A stretch of DNA of 35,507 nucleotides, from assembly GCA_947463515.1 (NCBI GenBank), contig CANHRI010000026.1, positions 1 through 35,507 on the forward strand, written 5' to 3'. Shown here in pieces: positions 24,708-31,450 of the stretch. A program made the position numbers and the translations under genes. The stretch comes from Flavobacteriaceae bacterium. GTDB lineage: Bacteria > Bacteroidota > Bacteroidia > Flavobacteriales > Flavobacteriaceae. Within the stretch, counting starts at the first letter, position 1, and the number at the start of each line of letters is the position of its first letter. Below the pieces are notes generated by a model that saw only the letters and a program-made list of their open reading frames with translations, was not told the origin of the DNA and ran no database searches.

Positions 24708-25058
24708 ATGAAATCGTCTCCTGAAACTGCTTCTTTTTTTGAACGGGTGTATGCCGTGGTGCGTCAAATTCCCGAAGGACGTGTTACTTCGTATGGGGCT
24801 ATCGCCAAAGCTTTGGGCGCCGCGCGTTCGGCACGAATGGTAGGATGGGCTATGAATGCCAGTCACGGATTGGAAGATGTTCCCGCCCATCGCGTAGTCA
24901 ATCGCAGCGGGTTACTTACGGGCAAGCATCATTTTCCGGGAAGCCACTTGATGCAACAGCTGCTGGAGCAAGAAGGGATTCGCGTTGAAGACGACCAAAT
25001 TGTCAATTTTAAAGCCCACTTTTGGAATCCCGAAATCAATTCCGAATCAATTCCATAA
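24708..25058 (+). CDS. Alkyltransferase-like DNA-binding protein (MGMT fold, no catalytic Cys)
   Basis: A 116-residue protein made of the DNA-binding domain of O6-alkylguanine-DNA alkyltransferase. The helix-turn-helix region reads EGRVTSYGAIAKALGAARSA with the conserved Tyr and Arg finger (ARMVGWAMNAS). The active-site motif PCHRV is changed to PAHRV (VPAHRVVNRSG), so alkyl transfer is not possible. Alkyltransferase-like proteins of this type bind alkylated guanine and signal the damage to nucleotide excision repair. The length fits the family. It overlaps the 3' end of the convergent phosphoesterase gene by 23 bp. A full-length MGMT may exist elsewhere. Confidence 0.9.
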   Translation: MKSSPETASFFERVYAVVRQIPEGRVTSYGAIAKALGAARSARMVGWAMNASHGLEDVPAHRVVNRSGLLTGKHHFPGSHLMQQLLEQEGIRVEDDQIVNFKAHFWNPEINSESIP

Positions 25059-25866
25059 ACTGCTCGATAAGTTGGTTTTCGTAGTCAAAATTAACTTCCT
25101 CTTCCCAAGTCATCTGCGAAGGATAGTCGGTTTTGTGGTGGTAGATTTTCCAGCGTTTGTTATGGTATTCGAGCGCGGTTAAGTTTTCAATCCAATCGCC
25201 CGAGTTGAGGTATAGCGTTTTTCCTTTTTTGGTTGTAATGGATTCGATTTTGGGCTCATGGATATGACCGCATACCACATAATCGTACTCATTTTCAATG
25301 GCAATTTCGGCGCAAAGGGTTTCAAAATTGGAGATAAATTTCACCGCCGATTTCACACTGGCTTTGATTTTTTTGGAGAGCGAATAGGGTTCTTTCCCCA
25401 TTTTTTGCAATCCCCAATTGATCATACGGTTGAGTAAAATCATGATGTCATAACCCCAACCGCCGAGTTTGGCCAACCATTTGGCGTGGGTGATCGAAGC
25501 GTCAAACACATCGCCATGAAAGAGCCATGCTTTTTTCCCGTCCAAGGTGAGCGTTAGTTTGTTGAGCAACGAAAAATTGCCCAAATGAACATCGGTAAAT
25601 TTACGTAGGAGTTCGTCGTGATTTCCCGTCAAGTAATACACACGGGTTCCTTTGGCGCTTAGACCAATGATTTTTTTAAGTACTTTTTGGTGGGCTGGCG
25701 GAAAATACGATTTTCGAAATTGCCAAATATCGATAATGTCACCATTCAAAATTAAGGTTTTGGGTTTGATGGAATTGAGGTATTCCAAGATTTCATTGGC
25801 GTGGCAGCCATAGGTTCCCAAATGCAGGTCGGAGATCACGACCAATTCTACTTTACGCTTTTTCAT
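25036..25866 (-). CDS. LpxH-like metallophosphoesterase
   Basis: A 276-residue calcineurin-like phosphoesterase of the UDP-2,3-diacylglucosamine diphosphatase type. Metal-binding motifs appear in order: D13-x-H15 (VISDLHLG), ILNGDIIDIW, LTGNHDELLR, AWLFHGD and VVCGHIHEPKI. A middle helical insert with basic residues (SLSKKIKASVKSAVKF) resembles the cap that binds lipid A precursors. The C-terminal region contains YLNSGDWIENLTALE. In Flavobacteriia this family may do the LpxH step of lipid A synthesis or a related hydrolysis; the exact substrate cannot be read here. It stands alone on the - strand, with a GC-rich repeat-like island just upstream. Confidence 0.83.
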   Translation of the reverse strand: MKKRKVELVVISDLHLGTYGCHANEILEYLNSIKPKTLILNGDIIDIWQFRKSYFPPAHQKVLKKIIGLSAKGTRVYYLTGNHDELLRKFTDVHLGNFSLLNKLTLTLDGKKAWLFHGDVFDASITHAKWLAKLGGWGYDIMILLNRMINWGLQKMGKEPYSLSKKIKASVKSAVKFISNFETLCAEIAIENEYDYVVCGHIHEPKIESITTKKGKTLYLNSGDWIENLTALEYHNKRWKIYHHKTDYPSQMTWEEEVNFDYENQLIEQFMELIRN

Positions 25867-26228
25867 GGGATAATGTTTTCACAAAGTAATACTATAGGTG
25901 TTGTGTGAGCGTAAGCTTGACTTTATGAAAAGGTAAAGGTATTGCTGTGAAGAAAGATTTTCTGTAAGGATTTCTTAACGTGCTCGCTAGGCCTGACCGT
26001 CGTGGATATCCTGACGGCGGGAGGGTGCTTTATCCGACTGCCGGCCGATAGCAACAAAGGGCAGGAGCAGGGTGGTAAAAACCTTGGGGGTGCTTCCTTC
26101 TCATCCAACTAAAAACAAGGAAGTAAGCGCAAATTTGTTCTTTTTTCCGCAAAACATTTTGAAAGCTTTAACGGTCGTTTCTTTGTATTTCCTTGTATCT
26201 TTGCAATCTAAAATCAGTCTTAATAAAA
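25867..26228. other. Intergenic region with GC-rich island (about 25975-26100)
   Basis: A 362-bp gap between the divergent phosphoesterase and mrp genes. About 25975-26100 is much richer in GC than its flanks and contains a hairpin (CCGTC and GACGG near 26000-26020) around GGATATCC. It resembles dispersed flavobacterial intergenic repeats. The last 33 bp hold the mrp promoter. A short - strand open frame (25923-26108) within it is not supported. Confidence 0.5.
26196..26203 (+). promoter_or_regulatory. Candidate -7 element of mrp
   Basis: TATCTTTG, an exact TAnnTTTG, 26 bp before the ATG at 26229. A standard -33 TTG is not seen at 17-23 bp upstream. Confidence 0.45.
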
Positions 26229-27356
26229 ATGAAGTTAGAACGCAAAGCAATTCTTCAAGCGCTTGAAACCATTACGGTGGCGGGTGAAGGAAAAAATATG
26301 GTAGAGAGCGGCGCTGTTAAAAATGTGGTTACGTTTGGTAACGAAGTTGTGGTCGATTTGGTGTTGAAAACGCCTGCCATGCACATTAAAAAACGCGCAG
26401 AAGACGATATTCGCAAATTGATTCACGAGCAGTTTTCTCCCGATGCTGAAGTGAAAGTTAATATCAAAGTAGAAGTCCCCGAGAAAAATGAAATCAAAGG
26501 GCAACCCATACCGGGCATCAGTAATATTATTGCCGTAGCTTCTGGAAAAGGAGGCGTTGGGAAGTCAACCACCACAGCCAATTTGGCGGTAACCTTGGCC
26601 AAAATGGGCTTTAAAGTCGGTGTTTTGGATGCCGATATTTACGGTCCTTCGATGCCCATTATGTTTGACGTAGAAACCGAAAAACCGTTGTCGATTGAAA
26701 TCGATGGCAAGTCGAAAATGAAACCGATTGAGAGTTACGAAATCAAGTTGCTTTCCATCGGATTCTTCACGGCGCCCGGTCAAGCGGTGATTTGGCGTGG
26801 CCCGATGGCAGCCAAAGCGTTGAATCAAATGATTTTTGATGCGGCGTGGGGGGATTTGGACTTTATGCTGATTGATTTGCCGCCGGGTACAGGCGACATT
26901 CATTTGTCGATTATGCAGTCGTTGCCCGTCACAGGAGCCGTGGTGGTGAGTACGCCGCAACCCGTAGCGTTGGCCGATGCGCGCAAAGGAGTGGCCATGT
27001 TCCAATCGGAAGCCATCAATGTGCCGGTACTCGGAATCATTGAAAACATGGCGTATTTCACCCCCGAGGAATTGCCCAACAACAAATACTATATTTTTGG
27101 AAAAGAAGGCGCGAAGCATTTGGCCGAAGACCTTCAGGTGCCGTTTTTGGGGGAAGTGCCGTTGGTACAAAGCATCCGTGAGGCAGGCGATTTCGGTCGA
27201 CCAGCTGCCTTGCAAACGGCCTCTCCGCTGGAACAAGTATACGAAGCCATTGCGCGTAACGTAGTTGCCGAAGTGGTGCAGCGCAACGAACATTTGCCAC
27301 CTACCGAAGCGATCAAAATTACTACGATGGCAGGCTGTTCGGCGGTTAAGAAATAA
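26229..27356 (+). CDS. mrp: Mrp/NBP35-family Fe-S cluster carrier P-loop ATPase
   Basis: A 375-residue protein that helps deliver Fe-S clusters to target proteins. The N-terminal ~90 residues form a MIP18-type (FSCA) domain. The P-loop domain has Walker A ASGKGGVGKSTTTANLAVTL near residue 105, LDADIYGPSMP, and DFMLIDLPPGTGD. In E. coli Mrp a CPxC pair near ENM binds a cluster; here it is replaced (ENMAYFTPEELPNNKYYIFG), and only one Cys (AGCSAVKK) is near the C-terminus. The Bacteroidota version is usually like this. The start at 26229 follows the -7 element by 26 bp; the longer frame from 26193 overlaps the promoter. It lies 60 bp before a NifU-type gene. Confidence 0.92.
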   Translation: MKLERKAILQALETITVAGEGKNMVESGAVKNVVTFGNEVVVDLVLKTPAMHIKKRAEDDIRKLIHEQFSPDAEVKVNIKVEVPEKNEIKGQPIPGISNIIAVASGKGGVGKSTTTANLAVTLAKMGFKVGVLDADIYGPSMPIMFDVETEKPLSIEIDGKSKMKPIESYEIKLLSIGFFTAPGQAVIWRGPMAAKALNQMIFDAAWGDLDFMLIDLPPGTGDIHLSIMQSLPVTGAVVVSTPQPVALADARKGVAMFQSEAINVPVLGIIENMAYFTPEELPNNKYYIFGKEGAKHLAEDLQVPFLGEVPLVQSIREAGDFGRPAALQTASPLEQVYEAIARNVVAEVVQRNEHLPPTEAIKITTMAGCSAVKK

Positions 27357-27416
27357 ATTAATTCATCATGCCTAGCGCGGTGCCTGCCGAACTGGGATTT
27401 TATACTTTTTGAGAAC

Positions 27417-27656
27417 ATGAGTCAGGATCAATTAATTGAAAATATTGAGAAAGCCCTCGAGGAAATTCGTCCGTTTTTGAATTCCGATGGCGGCGATATT
27501 ACCTTGGTTTCGGTGGAAGATGACAAACACGTGAAAGTCCGCTTTGAAGGCGCTTGCACGGGCTGTAGTGTCAATCAAATGACGCTCAAAGCAGGGGTCG
27601 AAACGACCATCAAACGCTATGCTCCTCAAATTGAAACTGTAGAAAACGTTTCCTAA
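27417..27656 (+). CDS. NifU-like Fe-S scaffold protein
   Basis: A 79-residue protein consisting only of a NifU C-terminal (Nfu) domain. The Fe-S ligands Cys47 and Cys50 lie in FEGACTGCSVNQMTLKAG; upstream is EEIRPFLNSDGGDITLV, the usual family opening. Such proteins hold or pass [4Fe-4S] clusters. It follows mrp by 60 bp in the same direction and is likely co-transcribed, which fits a joint role in cluster transfer. A GC-rich island separates it from the downstream reductase. Confidence 0.93.
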   Translation: MSQDQLIENIEKALEEIRPFLNSDGGDITLVSVEDDKHVKVRFEGACTGCSVNQMTLKAGVETTIKRYAPQIETVENVS

Positions 27657-27868
27657 AGAGTAGGTTGGGGCGCGTCCCTCGAGGCAAACACTGGAAATAC
27701 CCATCGAGTGTGTCGATCCTCGGGGTCGGGCTTTTGGCACTCGCGTCCTAACGGCGCGCTCAAACAAAGCCGCAATCCCTCGCGCAACCCCTGCTGCCGA
27801 CGACATTTATCATAGATTAGAAAAATACGGTTCGCGATTTTTGTGCCGTATTTCAAACCCAAAACACG
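27657..27868. repeat. GC-rich intergenic repeat-like island
   Basis: A 212-bp gap whose part from about 27660 to 27805 is GC-rich and looks like a dispersed flavobacterial intergenic repeat: it contains a perfect small hairpin (ATCGA and TCGAT around GTGTG near 27703-27717) and GGGCTTTTGGCACTCGCGTC, a pattern I associate with such repeats from memory. No gene is supported inside; the - strand frames there lack any recognisable protein features. The last 60 bp are AT-rich and probably contain the promoter of the downstream reductase. Confidence 0.45.
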
Positions 27869-28921
27869 ATGATTACAACCGATATTCTAATTATAGGCGC
27901 GGGCCCCACCGGATTATTTGCGGTGTTTGAAGCGGGTTTGCTTCAAATGAAATGCCACTTGATCGATGCCTTACCCCAACCGGGCGGGCAGTTGGCCGAA
28001 CTCTATCCGAAGAAGCCCATTTTTGATATTCCCGGATTTCCCGAGGTTATGGCCGGCGATTTGGTCAACAACTTGATGGAGCAAATCAAACAGTTTCAAC
28101 CCGGATTTACGTTGGGAGAAACGGCCGAAACCATCGATAAACTTGAGGATGGAACGTTTATCGTGACAACCAATAAAGGAAAAAAGCACCACGCCAAAGC
28201 GGTTGCGATTGCAGGCGGTTTAGGAACGTTTGAACCCCGAAAACCCTTGATCGACAACATCGCTGCCTATGAAGAAAAAGGGGTGGAATACTTTGTAAAA
28301 GATCCCGAATTGTTTCGCGACAAACGCATCGTGATTGCGGGCGGTGGCGACTCTGCACTGGATTGGAGTATCTTCTTGTCGAATGTAGCGCGTGAGGTGA
28401 CTTTGGTTCACCGTCGTAACGAATTCCGTGGCGCTTTGGATTCGGTGGAAAAAGTACAAGAACTCAAAAAATTAGGCAAAATTACCTTAATCACTCCCGC
28501 TGAAATTACCGCCATCGAAGGCGAGGGTCATGTAGAGCGTTTGACGCTGGATTGCAACGGCGCACAGCAAATTCTCGAAACCGATTATTTTATCCCGTTG
28601 TTTGGATTAACTCCTAAATTGGGCGCTATCGCCAACTGGGGCTTGGAAATTGAGAAAAATGCGATTAAAGTCAACAATGCCTTAGACTACCAAACGAATA
28701 TTGAGGGAATTTATGCGATTGGCGATGTCAATACCTATCCAGGCAAGTTGAAACTCATTTTGTGTGGTTTCCATGAAGCTACCTTAATGTGTCAAAGTGT
28801 CTACAATCGGTTGAACCCAGGCAAACGTTATGTATTGAAATACACCACCGTTTCGGGTGTCGACGGATTTGACGGTACGCGTAAAGAAGCCGAGAAAGCA
28901 GTGGTGAAATCTATTGAATAA
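27869..28921 (+). CDS. Ferredoxin-NADP reductase (thioredoxin-reductase-like)
   Basis: A 350-residue FAD- and NAD(P)-binding oxidoreductase. The FAD motif is LIIGAGPTGLFAVFEAG, followed by PGGQLAELYPKKPIFDIPGFP. The NAD(P) domain has IVIAGGGDSALDWSIFL and VTLVHRRNEFRGA, and the FAD is closed by YAIGDVNTYPGKLKLILCGF. It lacks the CxxC redox pair of thioredoxin reductase, so it fits the YumC-type ferredoxin-NADP reductases. A 2Fe-2S ferredoxin gene about 480 bp downstream is the likely partner; two small AT-rich genes now separate them. It probably supplies electrons for Fe-S assembly or biosynthetic enzymes. Confidence 0.9.
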   Translation: MITTDILIIGAGPTGLFAVFEAGLLQMKCHLIDALPQPGGQLAELYPKKPIFDIPGFPEVMAGDLVNNLMEQIKQFQPGFTLGETAETIDKLEDGTFIVTTNKGKKHHAKAVAIAGGLGTFEPRKPLIDNIAAYEEKGVEYFVKDPELFRDKRIVIAGGGDSALDWSIFLSNVAREVTLVHRRNEFRGALDSVEKVQELKKLGKITLITPAEITAIEGEGHVERLTLDCNGAQQILETDYFIPLFGLTPKLGAIANWGLEIEKNAIKVNNALDYQTNIEGIYAIGDVNTYPGKLKLILCGFHEATLMCQSVYNRLNPGKRYVLKYTTVSGVDGFDGTRKEAEKAVVKSIE

Positions 28922-28937
28922 TTTCTATATTTAACCT

Positions 28938-29144
28938 ATGGAAAACATGAAAATGGATAGAAGTAGGGTTACCAAGTCTTCTTTTGAAGAAGCCGATAAT
29001 CATGTCAATTTTTATGATGATAAAACACCGACAGAGAGGCTTGAGGCTGCTTACTACATTATAAAGCATGTTTTTCAAATGGACGAGAATTATAAAATGG
29101 ATAAAACGATAACCTACGCAAGAAAACATGCCAAATCTGTTTAA
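28938..29144 (+). CDS. Small hypothetical protein, first gene of an inserted pair
   Basis: A 68-residue hydrophilic protein: MENMKMDRSRVTKSSFEEA, a middle stretch with TPTERLEAAYYIIKHVF, and a basic tail YARKHAKSV. Small proteins of this kind (SFEEA... near the start, TPxERLE in the middle, basic tail) occur just upstream of nucleotidyltransferase-like genes in Bacteroidota and may be their partners; this comes from memory of the family layout, not a search. The end overlaps the next gene by 17 bp. The pair is clearly richer in A and T than the neighbouring redox genes, suggesting it was acquired. The reading frame is intact. Function unknown. Confidence 0.65.
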   Translation: MENMKMDRSRVTKSSFEEADNHVNFYDDKTPTERLEAAYYIIKHVFQMDENYKMDKTITYARKHAKSV

Positions 29145-29397
29145 TCCTGATTTTTTAGAATTTTTAAATGATAAATTTTATGTTTGGGGTATTGGAGCTG
29201 AACCATCGAAAATAGAAGTTTTAACTCATGTAGATGGGTTAACTTTTGAAGATAGTTATCAAAAGTGTGTTTATTATGATTTGAATACTTTTAAAGTTCC
29301 TTATGTAGACTTGGAAGATTTAATTAAAAACAAGACAGCTTCAGGACGATATAAAGACTTAGCAGATATTGAACAATTAAAGAAGAAAAAAGGATAA
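29128..29397 (+). CDS. Nucleotidyltransferase-like protein with internal deletion
   Basis: An 89-residue protein. The first ~13 residues (MPNLFNPDFLEFL) and the last ~75 (VWGIGAEPSKIEVLTHVDGL, VDLEDLIKNKTASGRYKDLA) match the two ends of a family of nucleotidyltransferase-like proteins of about 150-190 residues in Bacteroidota. The middle, which should carry the GG/GS and Asp-x-Asp catalytic core, is missing, and the join is in frame. It probably arose by deletion between similar short sequences (LEFLND resembles the later NFLND of full-length proteins). The protein is therefore not expected to be catalytic, but it might still bind its small upstream partner. Its ATG lies inside the end of the 28938 gene. 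Its stop is 1 bp before the ferredoxin start. Confidence 0.55.
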   Translation: MPNLFNPDFLEFLNDKFYVWGIGAEPSKIEVLTHVDGLTFEDSYQKCVYYDLNTFKVPYVDLEDLIKNKTASGRYKDLADIEQLKKKKG

Positions 29398-29398
29398 A

Positions 29399-29731
29399 AT
29401 GCCTCAAGACATTACCATAAAAATCATTGATCGTGACGGGGTAACCCACGAAGTGCAAGCTCCTACAGACATGAACATGAACCTCCTGGAGTTGGTGCGG
29501 GCGTATGAATTGGCCCCCGAGGGAACGATAGGCGTTTGCGGCGGGATGGCCATGTGTGCCTCCTGTCAGTGTTATGTCTTGAACGAAATAGAATTACCCG
29601 AAAAAAATCCCGATGAAGAGGCTATGTTGTGGGAAGCCTACAACGTTAAAGACAACAGCCGATTGGGTTGTCAAATTCACATCACGCCCGAAATTGACGG
29701 TTTGGCTATTGAATTGGCCCCCTATGCTTAG
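29399..29731 (+). CDS. 2Fe-2S ferredoxin (adrenodoxin-type)
   Basis: A 110-residue electron carrier. The cluster ligands are Cys47, Cys53 and Cys56 in GVCGGMAMCASCQCYV (the C-x5-C-x2-C pattern) and Cys91 in RLGCQIHITPE, as in adrenodoxin-type ferredoxins; an extra Cys58 follows. The region before it, LLELVRAYELAPEG, is the normal helix of the fold. It probably accepts electrons from the ferredoxin-NADP reductase encoded upstream. The start at 29399 lies 1 bp after the inserted pair, so its translation may now depend on that transcript. A convergent gene ends 1 bp after its stop. Confidence 0.94.
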   Translation: MPQDITIKIIDRDGVTHEVQAPTDMNMNLLELVRAYELAPEGTIGVCGGMAMCASCQCYVLNEIELPEKNPDEEAMLWEAYNVKDNSRLGCQIHITPEIDGLAIELAPYA

Positions 29732-30427
29732 TTACAATCCAAGTTTAGGTAAAACTACAGGCAACAATCGCTCTACAAATCGCGTATAGGCTAAGGTGGA
29801 GGGATGTAGGCCATCTTGCGCGACCAAAGCCGGTTGCTGCAACCCGAGTTGGGTAATATCGGTAATGTATACAAAACTTATTTGTTGGCTCGCACAATAA
29901 TCGGAAGCAAACTGGTTGTAGGTTTGCAGTGCCGCCGAAATCGAAGTATTCCCGTTGCCAAATGGGGTAAACGCATAATCGGGAATCGAGAGAACCACTA
30001 CCTTATTTCGATCGCCTCCTGCTTTTTCAATCGCTTTTTGAACCAATTCAGGGAAATCATTTTCATAAAAACTAAACGGCATGTTTTGGTATTGATTATT
30101 CACCCCAATCAAAAGGGTGACCAAGTCAAACGTATTGGGCGGATTGGTTTGATTGATGGCATTTTTGAGTTGCGGGGTGGTCCATCCTGTTTGGGCAATG
30201 ATTTGCACTTCCGAAAGTCCGTTGCCGCGACGGGCATTGATGCTATCGCGAAGTTGTGTCGGGAAATTGCAGGTGCTACAAACCGATTCGCCTTTGGTGT
30301 AACTATCGCCCAATGCCAGAATTTTGAGCACACGCGTATCGGGCGGAGTGTTCACCTCTTTCTCGGAAGAACAGCTCACCAATATAAGAAGTAAGCCTAC
30401 GAAACTCCATCTAACCCATTGTTTCAT
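29732..30427 (-). CDS. SGNH/GDSL-hydrolase lipoprotein
   Basis: A 231-residue lipoprotein. From the start at 30427 the signal peptide ends in LILVSC (Cys19); an in-frame ATG at 30448 would lengthen it and run into the end of the next gene. The catalytic Ser lies in ILALGDSYTKGE (block I), the block III-like LLIGVNNQYQ follows, and the Asp-His pair is in QDGLHPSTLAYTRF (block V). These enzymes cleave esters such as acyl groups on sugars or lipids; the substrate is unknown. Two Cys residues near CSTCNF may form a disulfide. It follows the DUF3050 gene by 11 bp and is probably co-transcribed. Its stop directly abuts that of the ferredoxin gene. Confidence 0.88.
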   Translation of the reverse strand: MKQWVRWSFVGLLLILVSCSSEKEVNTPPDTRVLKILALGDSYTKGESVCSTCNFPTQLRDSINARRGNGLSEVQIIAQTGWTTPQLKNAINQTNPPNTFDLVTLLIGVNNQYQNMPFSFYENDFPELVQKAIEKAGGDRNKVVVLSIPDYAFTPFGNGNTSISAALQTYNQFASDYCASQQISFVYITDITQLGLQQPALVAQDGLHPSTLAYTRFVERLLPVVLPKLGL

Positions 30428-30438
30428 GAGCTGTAATT

Positions 30439-31221
30439 TTAAACGCAACTTGCCTTTTCTGTCACCATCTCTTCAATCGCATCCCATAAACCAAGGCGTT
30501 TTTCCAAGGCGTTTTGGGAAACTTCGAGCACTTCATTCCATTTGGTTGCGCTGTCTCCACACAGTTCCGTAATCATTTGCATCGCCATCGGACCGTGTTC
30601 ATCGCCATCCAATTCGATATGACGTTCAAAGTAATAAATCAGCTTTGATAAATCGGTTTGCGGGAAATTTTGCTGGAAGTTCTTTAAAATCTCGGTAAAC
30701 ATCGTCGGAATCAAATCTTCTCTCCCAAAAGTAAAGGCAGCTGCAATTTTATGCGCCTTCCCTTCTTCAATGACCCGAAAGGTAAAGTCTAAAAATGCGC
30801 GTACATTCGGATGCACTTCCGCATGTTTGATGGAAACAAATATGTTTTGTGTTTTTTGAATATCCTCCAAAAAGCGTTGTACCGCCAGCGTATTGGCTCC
30901 ACATTGGTTCATGGCGTCCAAGTACATCTCAAAATGACTTTGCCGTTTTCCATCCATCGCAAGGTCTGTTTCTTCCGCCACGACAATTTCATTAATCAAA
31001 TAGCGTACTTCTGGATTGCCTACAGGTAACCATGGCGTTGTGGTACAGGTAAGTTGCTGTTGTAACGCTTTTAACAACGACATAAAATCCCAAACCGCAT
31101 AGACATGGTGTTCTAAGAAACAATGTAAATCGTCAAGGGTTCGAATTTTATCGTAAAGCGGATGCTGTAGCAATCGGTCTTTCAACGGTTGAAGAGCGCC
31201 GTTTATGTCTGAAATTTGCAT
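30439..31221 (-). CDS. DUF3050 protein with heme-oxygenase-like fold
   Basis: A 260-residue all-helical protein of the DUF3050 family, which is related in fold to heme oxygenase-like proteins. Candidate metal or cofactor ligands are spread along the helices: Glu37-His38-His39 (FLEHHVYAVWDFM), EIVVAEETD near residue 80, QSHFEMYLDAM, GKAHKIAAAFTFGRED near 170, and FERHIELDGDEHGPMA near 220. Members of this fold include non-heme diiron oxygenases that act on small molecules, but no DUF3050 function is known to me. There is no signal peptide. The gene is the first of a pair with the SGNH lipoprotein and is divergent from the metalloprotease gene. Confidence 0.85.
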   Translation of the reverse strand: MQISDINGALQPLKDRLLQHPLYDKIRTLDDLHCFLEHHVYAVWDFMSLLKALQQQLTCTTTPWLPVGNPEVRYLINEIVVAEETDLAMDGKRQSHFEMYLDAMNQCGANTLAVQRFLEDIQKTQNIFVSIKHAEVHPNVRAFLDFTFRVIEEGKAHKIAAAFTFGREDLIPTMFTEILKNFQQNFPQTDLSKLIYYFERHIELDGDEHGPMAMQMITELCGDSATKWNEVLEVSQNALEKRLGLWDAIEEMVTEKASCV

Positions 31222-31450
31222 AGTATTTTTTTGTAAAAATAAAAATGCTTCTCAAATACAAGAAGTATTTTATATCAATTTTATTTATTGTTTGATTTTT
31301 TTTTTGAAAGGTTATTCCAACCCTTTTGGGATTCTTTCTAAAGCGTGGATGTAAATAAAGAATTTTCTCTAAACATAAGATGTTAATTTTGTTTTAAAAC
31401 ACGGCATTGTTCGTTCTTAATTGTATTTTTAACCAACTAAACTCACAAAC
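31222..31450. other. AT-rich divergent intergenic region
   Basis: A 229-bp gap between the divergent DUF3050 and metalloprotease genes. It has long A and T runs and no gene. A TAATTTTG at 31384-31391 could be a -7 element for the metalloprotease (59 bp before the ATG), but no TTG lies at the standard spacing. No clear - strand promoter is seen. Confidence 0.3.

Noticed and set aside
26565..27293. 242-residue open frame on the - strand opposite mrp
   Set aside because: Rich in His, Arg and Phe with no recognisable domain; a shadow of the GC-richer mrp gene.
27432..27806. 124-residue - strand frame across the NifU-type gene and the GC-rich island
   Set aside because: Antisense to a conserved gene and composed of repeat-derived sequence.
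27869..28921. Thioredoxin reductase
   Set aside because: The CxxC redox pair is absent, so ferredoxin-NADP reductase is preferred.
29816..30394. 192-residue + strand frame opposite the SGNH lipoprotein
   Set aside because: Antisense to a well-supported gene with catalytic motifs; no protein features of its own.
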